From Micromonospora sp. RHAY321 (GTDB taxonomy: Bacteria > Actinomycetota > Actinomycetes > Mycobacteriales > Micromonosporaceae): 64,000 nucleotides of DNA. The translations under genes and the position numbers were made by a program. Where the stretch lies: contig NZ_JAMHIW010000005.1 in the NCBI RefSeq assembly GCF_023896955.1, positions 124,001-188,000 of the forward strand, read 5' to 3'. Below, piece after piece: positions 25,997-33,244 of the stretch. Under the pieces are notes generated by a model. The model saw nothing but the letters and a program-made list of their open reading frames with translations. It was not told the DNA's origin and searched no databases. Numbering within the stretch: position 1 is the stretch's first letter; each line of letters starts with the position of its first letter.

Positions 25997-26052
25997 GCAT
26001 CGCCCACCGCCACCGGTTGGCGGGCGGGAGGGTCCGTGCGAGGCTGCATCGC

Positions 26053-26730
26053 ATGACCGCGATCCGGCCGGACGAGGCGCTGGCTCAGGCGTACGACGGG
26101 ATCACCGCGGTGGTCGACGGCCGCGACGACGCGGACCTGCAACGTCCAACCCGGTGCCGGGGCTGGCTCGTCGCGGACCTGCTCTTCCATGTGCTCGGCG
26201 ACGCGCAGCGGGCCCTGGTCGCCCTGGCCACCCCTGCCGCCGGCCCCGCCGACGTGGACGACGTGACCTACTGGCGCGGTTTCCCCGCCAGCGGTGATGA
26301 CGACGCCCGTCACGCCTGGTGGGTCCGCCGGTCTGCCGCCGCCTTCGACCGGCCGACAGGGATCGTGCGGCTCTGGGCGGAGACCGCACCCGCTGCGGTC
26401 CGGGCGGCCAGGGCAGCCGACCAGGCGGGGTACGTGGCCACGCAGGGGCACGTACTGCGCGTACCGGATTTCCTCGCGACCCTGACCACCGAGGCTGTCG
26501 TGCACCACCTGGACCTGACGCCGGAGCTGCCCGGCGCGCCGCCGCCCGGGCCACTGGCGGTACGGGTCGCGGTGGCCGCCATGGACGGGCTGCTGAGCGA
26601 CGACACGGTTCGGCCCACCGGTTGGGACGACCACGAGTTCCTGCTGAAGGCCACCGGGCGGCTCCCGCTCACCGATCGGGATCGGCTGGAGCTGGGCGAG
26701 TCGGCGGGTTGGTTTCCGCTGCTGGGTTGA
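26053..26730 (+). CDS. Maleylpyruvate isomerase N-terminal domain-containing protein (DinB-like)
   Basis: 225 residues from ATG 26053. The four-helix-bundle features RPTRCRGWLVADLLFHVLGDAQRAL (with a metal-binding His) and TTEAVVHHLDLTPEL (further His) fit the MDMPI_N/DinB-like metalloenzyme superfamily. Several members use mycothiol as cofactor, but the reaction here is unknown. It is convergent with dnaB, 13 bp apart. Confidence 0.8.
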   Translation: MTAIRPDEALAQAYDGITAVVDGRDDADLQRPTRCRGWLVADLLFHVLGDAQRALVALATPAAGPADVDDVTYWRGFPASGDDDARHAWWVRRSAAAFDRPTGIVRLWAETAPAAVRAARAADQAGYVATQGHVLRVPDFLATLTTEAVVHHLDLTPELPGAPPPGPLAVRVAVAAMDGLLSDDTVRPTGWDDHEFLLKATGRLPLTDRDRLELGESAGWFPLLG

Positions 26731-26743
26731 GCGTGCCCGCCGG

Positions 26744-28201
26744 TCAGCCGATGGCCATGTCGACGAAGCGGGACAGGTGCAGCTGGGCCGCGACGGTCAC
26801 CGTGTCGGTGGGGCCGTTCCGATGCTTGGCAACAATGAAATCGGCCTCGCCGGCGCGCGGCGACTCCTTGTCGTAGTAGTCGTCGCGGTGCAGCAGGATC
26901 ACAACGTCGGCGTCCTGTTCGATCGAGCCCGACTCACGCAGGTCGGACAGCTGGGGCCGCTTGTCGGTGCGCTGCTCGGGGCCACGGTTCAGCTGACTGA
27001 CCGCGATCACCGGGCACTCGACCTCCTTGGCCAGCAGCTTCAGGCCACGGGAGAGGTCCGCGACCTCCTGCTGCCGGCTCTCGGTGCGCTTCGGCGAGGT
27101 CATCAGCTGGAGGTAGTCGACCACGATCATCTTGAGGTCGTGCCGCTGCTTGAGCCGGCGGGCCTTGGCCCGGATCTCCATCAGGTTCATGCTCGGCGTG
27201 TCGTCGACGAAGAGTGGCGCCTCGCTGATCTCACCCATGCACCGGGCCAGCTTGGTCCAGTCGTCGTCGGAGAGCTGCCCGCTGCGCAGCACGTGCAGTG
27301 GCACCCGCGCCTCAGCGGAGAGCAGTCGCATGACGATCTCGACCTTGCTCATTTCCAGCGAGAAGATGGCAGCCGCCTGGTTGGCGCGAATAGCAGCATT
27401 TCGGGCAAAGTCCATACTTGCCGTAGACTTACCCAAACCCGGCCTGCCGGCCACGATGATGAGCTGCCCGGCGTGCAGGCCGTTGAGCAGCCGGTCCAGG
27501 TCGGTGAAGCCGGTCGGGACGCCGGTCATCATCCCGCCCTGCGCACCCACCGCCTCGATCTCGTCCAGCGTCGGCTGCAACATGTCGGCCAGGACCGCGA
27601 AGTCCTCGCTGACCCGGCGTTCGGTGACGTCGTAGACGGCCTGCTGGGCGAGGTCCACGACGTCGTCGACGTCGCGGCTGCCACCGTTGGCCGTGCCGTA
27701 ACCGAGCTGCACGATCTTGGTGCCGGCCTCGACCAGGCGGCGCAGCACCGCCCGCTCGCTGACGATCCGCGCGTAGTACGCGGCGTTGGCGGCGGTGGGC
27801 ACGCTGGCGATGAGCGTGTGCAGGTACGGCGCGCCGCCGATGCGGGCCAGGTCACCCGAGTCGGTCAGGGCCGCCGCCACCGTGATCGGGTCGGCCGGCT
27901 CACCCCGGCCGTAGATGTCCAGGATGATGTCGAAGATGGTGGCGTGCACCGGCCGGTAGAAGTCGTTGGTCTTGAGGATCTCGACGACGTCGGCGATGGC
28001 GTCCTTGGAGAGCAGCATGCCACCGAGGACGCACTGCTCGGCCGCGACATCCTGCGGTGGGGTCTTGTCGAACTGGCCATCTCGCTGCGCAGGCGGCTGG
28101 CCGCCGGAGCGTTGCTCCGCCCGCATATCGTCGGTGACCGACACGGGTCCCCCCTCCACTGCGCCGGATCCGGTCCCAGCTGTATCGCCGGGGTACGACA
28201 T
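26744..28201 (-). CDS. dnaB: Replicative DNA helicase DnaB
   Basis: 485 residues from ATG 28201 (MSYPGDTAG); a longer opening to 28261 exists. The N-terminal DnaB domain (PPQDVAAEQCVLGGMLLSKDAI) is followed by a linker and the RecA-like hexameric helicase domain. It has Walker A VAGRPGLGKSTAS, Walker B MIVVDYLQLM, SQLNRGPEQR and DLRESGSIEQDADVV. It unwinds DNA ahead of the fork and recruits primase. The protein is uninterrupted; the intein present in M. tuberculosis DnaB is absent. In many actinobacteria dnaB directly follows rplI, but here a plus-strand gene lies between them. Confidence 0.97.
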   Translation of the reverse strand: MSYPGDTAGTGSGAVEGGPVSVTDDMRAEQRSGGQPPAQRDGQFDKTPPQDVAAEQCVLGGMLLSKDAIADVVEILKTNDFYRPVHATIFDIILDIYGRGEPADPITVAAALTDSGDLARIGGAPYLHTLIASVPTAANAAYYARIVSERAVLRRLVEAGTKIVQLGYGTANGGSRDVDDVVDLAQQAVYDVTERRVSEDFAVLADMLQPTLDEIEAVGAQGGMMTGVPTGFTDLDRLLNGLHAGQLIIVAGRPGLGKSTASMDFARNAAIRANQAAAIFSLEMSKVEIVMRLLSAEARVPLHVLRSGQLSDDDWTKLARCMGEISEAPLFVDDTPSMNLMEIRAKARRLKQRHDLKMIVVDYLQLMTSPKRTESRQQEVADLSRGLKLLAKEVECPVIAVSQLNRGPEQRTDKRPQLSDLRESGSIEQDADVVILLHRDDYYDKESPRAGEADFIVAKHRNGPTDTVTVAAQLHLSRFVDMAIG

Positions 28202-28542
28202 TTCCGTCCGACCGGGCCGGTCGATCGGGGGCCATCGCGCCGGCGGTCGAGGGCCAACCATACGGATCCCGAGGTCAGCGACTCAACAAGGCCGGTGGAC
28301 GAGCCTCGGGACAACCTGTGGACGCCGGTGGGCGAGCATGTGCGCAGGGTGTGCACAGGCTGTGGACAACCATTGGGGAATTCTCGGCGATAACGCGCTG
28401 ACCTGGGGTTATGCGGTCCCCAGCCTGTGGAGGGAAATATTTCGGTCGGGCCTGTGACACGATCGTCCCGTACTATCTCCAGCGAACGGCTACACCTGGA
28501 CAGCGGATTCCGCTTTCGGTTCAGAAGGGTCACACTCCGGCC
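28202..28542. other. Divergent intergenic region upstream of dnaB (341 bp)
   Basis: The region separates dnaB (minus) from the membrane-protein gene at 28543 (plus) and must hold both promoters. It includes one exact DnaA box (28361-28369) and one near-match TGTGGACGC at 28317-28325. No ORF with convincing codon bias was seen. Confidence 0.5.
28361..28369 (-). promoter_or_regulatory. DnaA box upstream of dnaB
   Basis: TGTGGACAA is the complement of TTGTCCACA, the actinobacterial DnaA-box consensus. It is 160 bp upstream of dnaB, where DnaA could modulate transcription of the helicase gene. A single 9-mer could also occur by chance. Confidence 0.45.
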
Positions 28543-30081
28543 GTGAGTTACCGGGACTGGGGACGCGGGGAGGGCAGCCCGCGCGAGCGCCAGCCGATCG
28601 CCTCGTGGGGTGAGCCCGCGCCGGCGCTTCCGGTCGACCCGTACGACGAGGACGTGCGCTACCGCACCTCGAGCCGCCGGCGGGCGTTGGACCGTGGGCA
28701 GGATGAGCCAGCCGACGCCTACCTTCCACGGTGGGCGCTGGAGTCGGGGGTTCGGCACGCGGACGGCGCTGGCCGGCACGCCGCGCCCGACGACGACGAA
28801 CCGGAAGCGGAGCCGCCGAGTTCCGGTGCCGGCTGGCGGTCCACCGAGACGAGAAGCAGCCAACGGCGGGCCAGCGAAACGAGCTGGCGGGAGCAGCCGG
28901 CACTCGACGCGGCGCCACATTCGGACCACACGAAGGAGTGGACGCTCGACCGTCCGCAGGACCAGGGATACTCCGGCCGCCGGCGCGCCGACTCGGTGGA
29001 GGGGGAGCCGGTCTCGGGAGCGGTCCCGGACCGCCGTCCCCGCCGTGCGCCCGCCGGCCGTCCTCAGGTCGTCTGGTCCGGCGGTGACCTGGAGCCCGCT
29101 CCCGTCGAGCCGGCGCCCCGACGGGACCCGGACCGGCCCAGCCGACGAAGCCGCCGTGCCGCGGAGGAGTCCTGGTCCCGACCGGCTGTCGACCCGTGGG
29201 AGCGCGAGTCCGAGCGGGCGGTGGAGCCCGAGCCGTCGTACGCCCCGGCGGTCGACCCGTGGGACGCCTCGGGCGTGCACGCCTGGCCGCCGGCGGCCGG
29301 TGCGGACGACACGGACCTGAGCGGGCAGTGGTCGCAGGCGGAGAGCATCGGTGGCTGGGAGCGGTCCGACCGCACCGGTCAGTGGGAGCGGTCCGCGGTC
29401 GAGGACGACCAGTGGGATCGGACGGTGCCGCCACGCTCCGACCGGTCGGTGGCGGCGGAGGGTTGGCCGAGCCGGGCCGAGGGGTTCTGGTCGGGCACCC
29501 GGCTGGCCGGAGACGACCCCCGGTGGATGGATTCGTCGACGTCGGCACCCCGGTCCCCGGTGGTCGGGTACACCGCTCCGCGCCCGCGCAGCGCGCCCGT
29601 ACCGCGTGCTGGCGGTCCGGGGCGCCGGACGGTTCAGCCGCCGGTCGGGACGGCGTCGGTGCGCCGGCGGGTCGAGACGGCGGCCACGGGCGCCTGGGCT
29701 CGGCGCCTGGAGGACGACCTGCTCGACCCGGATCCCAGCGGGCCCTTCCTGTCGCTGCTGTACACCGCGGCCTGTTACCTCGTGCCGGCGGTGCTGATCT
29801 TCGTCTGGCTGTTGACGCTGGACGGCCAGCCGCCGGCCGGCTGTGTCACCGACATCAGCGGGGGTGGCTGCGACTCGGCCCGGTCGCGGGCGCTGGAGTC
29901 GCTGCTCGCCGGCGCGCCGCGGTTCGGGCTGGCGCTGGTGAGCAGCCTGGTGGTTGCGGCGTTGCTGCGCCGGGTCGGCACCACGTGGCGCTCGGCCACC
30001 ATCGCGGTCGCCGCTGCGGTGGTGGGCGGGGGTCTCTCGACGGTGCTGATCAGCGCGGTGACCGGTCAGCCGATCGGCTGA
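28543..30081 (+). CDS. Long disordered protein with C-terminal membrane domain
   Basis: 512 residues from GTG 28543 (VSYRDWGRGEG). The first ~400 residues are highly charged and low-complexity (Arg/Glu/Asp/Ser/Trp/Pro), with repeated AVDPWE/AVDPWD and WERS units and no recognisable domain. The C-terminal ~110 residues have three hydrophobic helices (FLSLLYTAACYLVPAVLIFVW, RFGLALVSSLVVAALLRRVG, ATIAVAAAVVGGGLSTVLIS). No family is recognised beyond similar hypothetical proteins in Micromonosporaceae. The long tail is probably cytoplasmic. It is inserted between rplI and dnaB and ends at a bidirectional terminator. Confidence 0.75.
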   Translation: MSYRDWGRGEGSPRERQPIASWGEPAPALPVDPYDEDVRYRTSSRRRALDRGQDEPADAYLPRWALESGVRHADGAGRHAAPDDDEPEAEPPSSGAGWRSTETRSSQRRASETSWREQPALDAAPHSDHTKEWTLDRPQDQGYSGRRRADSVEGEPVSGAVPDRRPRRAPAGRPQVVWSGGDLEPAPVEPAPRRDPDRPSRRSRRAAEESWSRPAVDPWERESERAVEPEPSYAPAVDPWDASGVHAWPPAAGADDTDLSGQWSQAESIGGWERSDRTGQWERSAVEDDQWDRTVPPRSDRSVAAEGWPSRAEGFWSGTRLAGDDPRWMDSSTSAPRSPVVGYTAPRPRSAPVPRAGGPGRRTVQPPVGTASVRRRVETAATGAWARRLEDDLLDPDPSGPFLSLLYTAACYLVPAVLIFVWLLTLDGQPPAGCVTDISGGGCDSARSRALESLLAGAPRFGLALVSSLVVAALLRRVGTTWRSATIAVAAAVVGGGLSTVLISAVTGQPIG

Positions 30082-30107
30082 CCGGCGCGGGCACCACGAC
30101 GAACACG

Positions 30108-30147
30108 CACGAAGGCCCGTACCGATCGCTCGGTACGGGCCTTCGTG
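30108..30147. terminator. Bidirectional 18-bp hairpin between the membrane-protein gene and rplI
   Basis: CACGAAGGCCCGTACCGA (30108-30125) is perfectly complementary to 30130-30147 with a TCGC tetraloop. It lies between two convergent genes (stops at 30081 and 30163), so it can end both transcripts. Confidence 0.85.
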
Positions 30148-30162
30148 GTGGTGTTGCTGGCG

Positions 30163-30609
30163 TCAGCCCTGAACGACGTTCAGGCTGAACGACGCGGTCA
30201 CCTCGGGGTGCAGCTTGATCTTCACCGGGTAGCTGCCGATCGACTTGATGTGACCGGGCACCTCCAGCCGGCGCCGATCGAGGACCGGGCCGCCGGACGC
30301 CTTGACGGCGTCGACGATCTCGGCCGGAGTGACCGAGCCGAAGAGCCGCCCGCCGTCGCCGGCGCGGGCCTTCAGGCTGACCTTGAGACCCTCGAGCTGA
30401 CCCTTGACCTCGTTGGCGTGGTCGAGGTCGCGGATCTCACGGGCCCCACGGGCCCGCTTGATGACCGTGACCTGCTTTTCCGCGCCCTTGGTCCAGACGA
30501 TCGCGAAGCCCTGCGGCAGCAGGTAGTTACGGCCGTAGCCGTCCTTGACCTCGACGATGTCGCCCGGGGCACCGAGGCCGGACACTTCCTGAGTCAGGAT
30601 GATCTTCAT
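30163..30609 (-). CDS. rplI: 50S ribosomal protein L9
   Basis: 148 residues: [34 protein letters not shown] is the L9 N-terminal domain with the GDxVxVKxGYxRNYLxP signature. A long connecting helix (residues ~40-75) and a C-terminal domain ([19 protein letters not shown]) follow. Last gene of the rpsF-ssb-rpsR-rplI operon, 14 bp after rpsR. Confidence 0.98.
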   Translation of the reverse strand: MKIILTQEVSGLGAPGDIVEVKDGYGRNYLLPQGFAIVWTKGAEKQVTVIKRARGAREIRDLDHANEVKGQLEGLKVSLKARAGDGGRLFGSVTPAEIVDAVKASGGPVLDRRRLEVPGHIKSIGSYPVKIKLHPEVTASFSLNVVQG

Positions 30610-30623
30610 ATCGGTGCCTCCTC

Positions 30624-30863
30624 TCAGCGGGTGGTGGCCGTGTACGGCAGGAGCGCCATCTCACGGGCGTTCTTGACCGCACGGGCGATCTGCCGCTGCT
30701 GCTGCGAGGTCACGCCGGTCACCCGCCGAGCGCGGATCTTGCCGCGGTCGGAGATGAACTTGCGCAGCAGCGCGGTGTCCTTGTAATCGATATAGGTGAT
30801 CCCGTCCTTGTCGAGCGGGTTCACCTTCTTCTTCGGCTTGCGAAGTGCCGCAGCCTTGGCCAT
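30624..30863 (-). CDS. rpsR: 30S ribosomal protein S18 (cysteine-less, zinc-independent form)
   Basis: 79 residues from ATG 30863 ([13 protein letters not shown]). The core [25 protein letters not shown] and [14 protein letters not shown] identify S18, which pairs with S6 on the 30S platform. The zinc-ligand cysteines of the C+ form (CxxC near residue 15 and GNC after ARRVTG) are replaced by NPLD and GVT, so this is a C- paralogue. In many actinobacteria the C- form is Zur-regulated and sits apart from the C+ copy; here it occupies the main operon. It lies between ssb (41 bp upstream) and rplI. Confidence 0.95.
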   Translation of the reverse strand: MAKAAALRKPKKKVNPLDKDGITYIDYKDTALLRKFISDRGKIRARRVTGVTSQQQRQIARAVKNAREMALLPYTATTR

Positions 30864-30904
30864 TGCACGTGCTCCTGGTTTGCGATCGCGGGCGCTCGGC
30901 GCCA

Positions 30905-31426
30905 TTAGAACGGTGGCTCCTCGTCGAAATTGGCGCCCGAACCGGCACGCGCGGGAGAGGGTGCAGCCGAAGCCCAGGGGTCGTCGAAGTTGCCTCCGCC
31001 GCCACCCTGACCACCACCGCCACCGCTACCGCCACCAAAGCCGCCGCCACCGCCACCGGAGCGGGACATCTTCTGCACCTTCGCCGTGGCGTAGCGCAGC
31101 GACGGGCCGATCTCGTCGACCTCAAGCTCGATGACGGTGCGCTTCTCGCCCTCGCGGGTCTCGTACGACCGCTGACGCAGCCGACCCGAGACGATCACGC
31201 GGGCGCCCCGCTGGAGTGACTCGGCAACGTGCTCCGCCGCCTGACGCCACACGGTGCAGGCCAGGAAGAGCGGCTCGCCGTCCTTCCACTCGTTGGTGGT
31301 CTTGTCCATGAAACGGGGCGTCGAAGCGACCCGGAACTTGGCGACCGCCGCACCGGACGGGGTGAACCGCAACTCGGGGTCATCGGTCAGATTGCCGATG
31401 ACCGTGATGGTGGTGTCTCCTGCCAT
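30905..31426 (-). CDS. ssb: Single-stranded DNA-binding protein
   Basis: 172 residues from ATG 31426. GAGGAG sits 6 nt upstream of this codon, whereas in-frame ATG 31432 directly abuts it. The OB fold runs ~1-115 ([51 protein letters not shown]). A Gly-rich disordered linker (~120-145) and an acidic tip NFDEEPPF follow; the tip recruits replication and repair partners. It protects ssDNA at forks and here is co-transcribed with S6 and S18, as in most bacteria. Confidence 0.97.
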   Translation of the reverse strand: MAGDTTITVIGNLTDDPELRFTPSGAAVAKFRVASTPRFMDKTTNEWKDGEPLFLACTVWRQAAEHVAESLQRGARVIVSGRLRQRSYETREGEKRTVIELEVDEIGPSLRYATAKVQKMSRSGGGGGGFGGGSGGGGGQGGGGGNFDDPWASAAPSPARAGSGANFDEEPPF

Positions 31427-31522
31427 GACCATCTCCTCGCGCACTCAGCGTCTCGTCGTACAGGCTCCCAGAGCCGTACGACAGAGCCGCGGAGGCTGAT
31501 CCGGGCGAACCGGGTTGAATGC

Positions 31523-31813
31523 TTAGCGCATCTCCGGCCGGATGACCTTGGTGCGCAGCACGGACTCGTTGAGCCGGAGCTGACGGTCCAGCTCGGCCAC
31601 GGCAGCAGGCGTGGCCTGCAGGTCGACGACGGCGTAGATGCCCTCGGCCTTTTTGTTGATCTCGTACGCGAGGCGCCGGCGGCCCCACACGTCCGTCTTC
31701 TCAACGGAGCCACCCGCGGTCCGGATCACGTTCAGGTACGTGTCGAGCGACGGGGCGACGGTGCGTTCCTCGAGGCTGGGGTCGAGGATCACCATGATCT
31801 CGTAATGACGCAA
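31523..31813 (-). CDS. rpsF: 30S ribosomal protein S6 (TTG start)
   Basis: 96 residues: [19 protein letters not shown], then [27 protein letters not shown], typical S6. The start is TTG at 31813-31811, 10 nt after a strong AGGAGG; a nearby GTG is out of frame. First gene of the rpsF-ssb-rpsR-rplI operon. The short CCACGG-type leader hairpin just upstream may serve S6:S18 feedback. Confidence 0.97.
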   Translation of the reverse strand: MRHYEIMVILDPSLEERTVAPSLDTYLNVIRTAGGSVEKTDVWGRRRLAYEINKKAEGIYAVVDLQATPAAVAELDRQLRLNESVLRTKVIRPEMR

Positions 31814-32452
31814 GACGTGCTCACCTCCTGTGGGCTAAGCGGCCACGGTCCTTCCGTGGCAGGAGGTCGTGCGTCGCTGCCCGCACGTGCCGGGGGAACC
31901 CGGCCGGACGCGGACAACCTGACCAGGATACCCGGTCCGGACGATCATGCCCGGGGTGGTCGGCTCGGCGCCGGAACGTGCCGACGGGGGCCCACCGTCC
32001 GACCGTCACCGGTCGGTGGTGGACCCCCGTCAACGAGGCCGCGGGGCGTCCCGTCCGCATTCCTTGGGTGGGACCTGGGGAGGAACGACCACACCGATGA
32101 GGTTGGACCGAAGACGCCCCGCGGAGCTTTATCGTGTTGTTACCTGACGATACAACGGCTCTCGTACCTTGTCGGGGGAAAAAGCACAAATTTCCGAGAT
32201 TGTTCTTCGGCGGGAACTGGTCTCTCGAAGGGGTCGCCCCCCGCCGCGCCGGGCCGCGCGACGGGGGTGACCTCGCTGTCGGTCCGTCGACCACCGGCTG
32301 CCGTTCGCGGCGCTCGCGCCGACGGCGGTACCGGGCGCTGGCCGCCGGCTCCAACCCATCAACGATCGTCGGTCCCACGGGTGACGCGTCGACGTCCGAC
32401 ACCGCGCCGGCCATCACCCCACCCGTCGGGGGCGCGACGTAGGCTCGCTCGC
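31814..32452. other. Divergent 639-bp region between rpsF and the endonuclease IV-like gene
   Basis: No convincing gene was found; short frames here lack codon bias. On the rpsF side there is a leader hairpin (31842-31860) and a -10-like TATCCT near 31925-31930 on the minus strand. Around 32128-32200 the GC content drops sharply (TTATCGTGTTGTTACC, then AAAAAGCACAAATTTCC), which may be a promoter zone or a remnant of unrelated DNA. Confidence 0.45.
31842..31860 (-). promoter_or_regulatory. Leader hairpin upstream of rpsF
   Basis: GCCACGG (31842-31848) pairs with CCGTGGC (31854-31860) over a 5-nt loop, ~29 bp upstream of the TTG start and just before the ribosome site. S6:S18 leader motifs regulate this operon in many bacteria, but the match here is only a small CCG-containing stem, so the assignment is tentative. 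Confidence 0.35.
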
Positions 32453-33244
32453 ATGCGTATCGGAGCCCACGTCGATTCGACCGACCCGCTCGCGGAGGCG
32501 GCCGCCCGGTCCGCCGACACCGTGCAGTTCTTCCTCTCCGACCCCCAGGGGTGGAAGGCCCCCAAGCCACGGGAGGACGCCGAGCAGCTACGCGCGGCCG
32601 AGGTCGATCTCTACGTGCACGCGCCGTACGTCATCAACGTGGCGACGCTCAACAATCGCATCCGGATCCCCAGCCGCAAGCTGCTGCTCGGGCACGCCAC
32701 CGCCGCCGCCGCGATCGGTGCCAAGGGCCTGATCGTCCACGGCGGGCACGTCAACGCCGGCGACGACCCGGCCGTCGGCTTCGACAACTGGCGCAAGACC
32801 TTCGCGTACGCGGCCGACTCCGGCGGTTTCGGGGTCCCGGTCCTGATCGAGAACACCGCCGGCGGCGACAACGCCTGCGCCCGCCGTCTGGACGCGCTGG
32901 CCCGGCTGTGGGACGCCGTCGGCGACCACGAGGTCGGCTTCTGTCTCGACACCTGCCATGCCTACGCCGGCGGCGAGGATCTGCTCGGCCTGGTCGACCG
33001 GGTCAAGGCGATCACCGGGCGGATCGACCTGGTGCACGCCAACAACTCCAAGGGCGCGTTCAACTCGGGTCAGGACCGGCACGACAACCTGGACGGCGGG
33101 ACGATCGACCCGGAGCTGGTGGTGGCGGTGATCCGGGCGGCCGGAGCGCCGGTGGTTGTCGAGACCCCGGGCGGTGTGACCGGGCAGTCCGCCGACATCG
33201 ACTTCCTCCGCCAGCAGCTCGGCACGGAGAGCCCGGCGGCATGA
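32453..33244 (+). CDS. Deoxyribonuclease IV (endonuclease IV-like, Nfo family)
   Basis: 263 residues from ATG 32453 (MRIGAHVDS). It is a TIM-barrel AP endonuclease: VDLYVHAPYVINVATLN, GLIVHGGHV, VLIENTAGGD, GFCLDTCHAYAGG, LVHANNSKGAFNSGQDRHDNLDGG and VVVETPG contain the expected His/Glu/Asp metal ligands of endonuclease IV. It would cleave 5' to abasic sites in base excision repair. The ATGA overlap with the following membrane-protein gene suggests one transcript. Distant sugar-isomerase-type members of this fold are less likely given the Nfo-specific motifs. Confidence 0.9.
   Translation: MRIGAHVDSTDPLAEAAARSADTVQFFLSDPQGWKAPKPREDAEQLRAAEVDLYVHAPYVINVATLNNRIRIPSRKLLLGHATAAAAIGAKGLIVHGGHVNAGDDPAVGFDNWRKTFAYAADSGGFGVPVLIENTAGGDNACARRLDALARLWDAVGDHEVGFCLDTCHAYAGGEDLLGLVDRVKAITGRIDLVHANNSKGAFNSGQDRHDNLDGGTIDPELVVAVIRAAGAPVVVETPGGVTGQSADIDFLRQQLGTESPAA

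Noticed and set aside
32134..32442. 102-residue plus-strand frame upstream of the endonuclease IV-like gene
   Set aside because: No ribosome site, no family, and mixed codon bias; it overlaps the probable promoter region.
31229..32452. Long upstream extension of the endonuclease IV-like frame
   Set aside because: It runs antisense through ssb and rpsF; family similarity begins only at ATG 32453.
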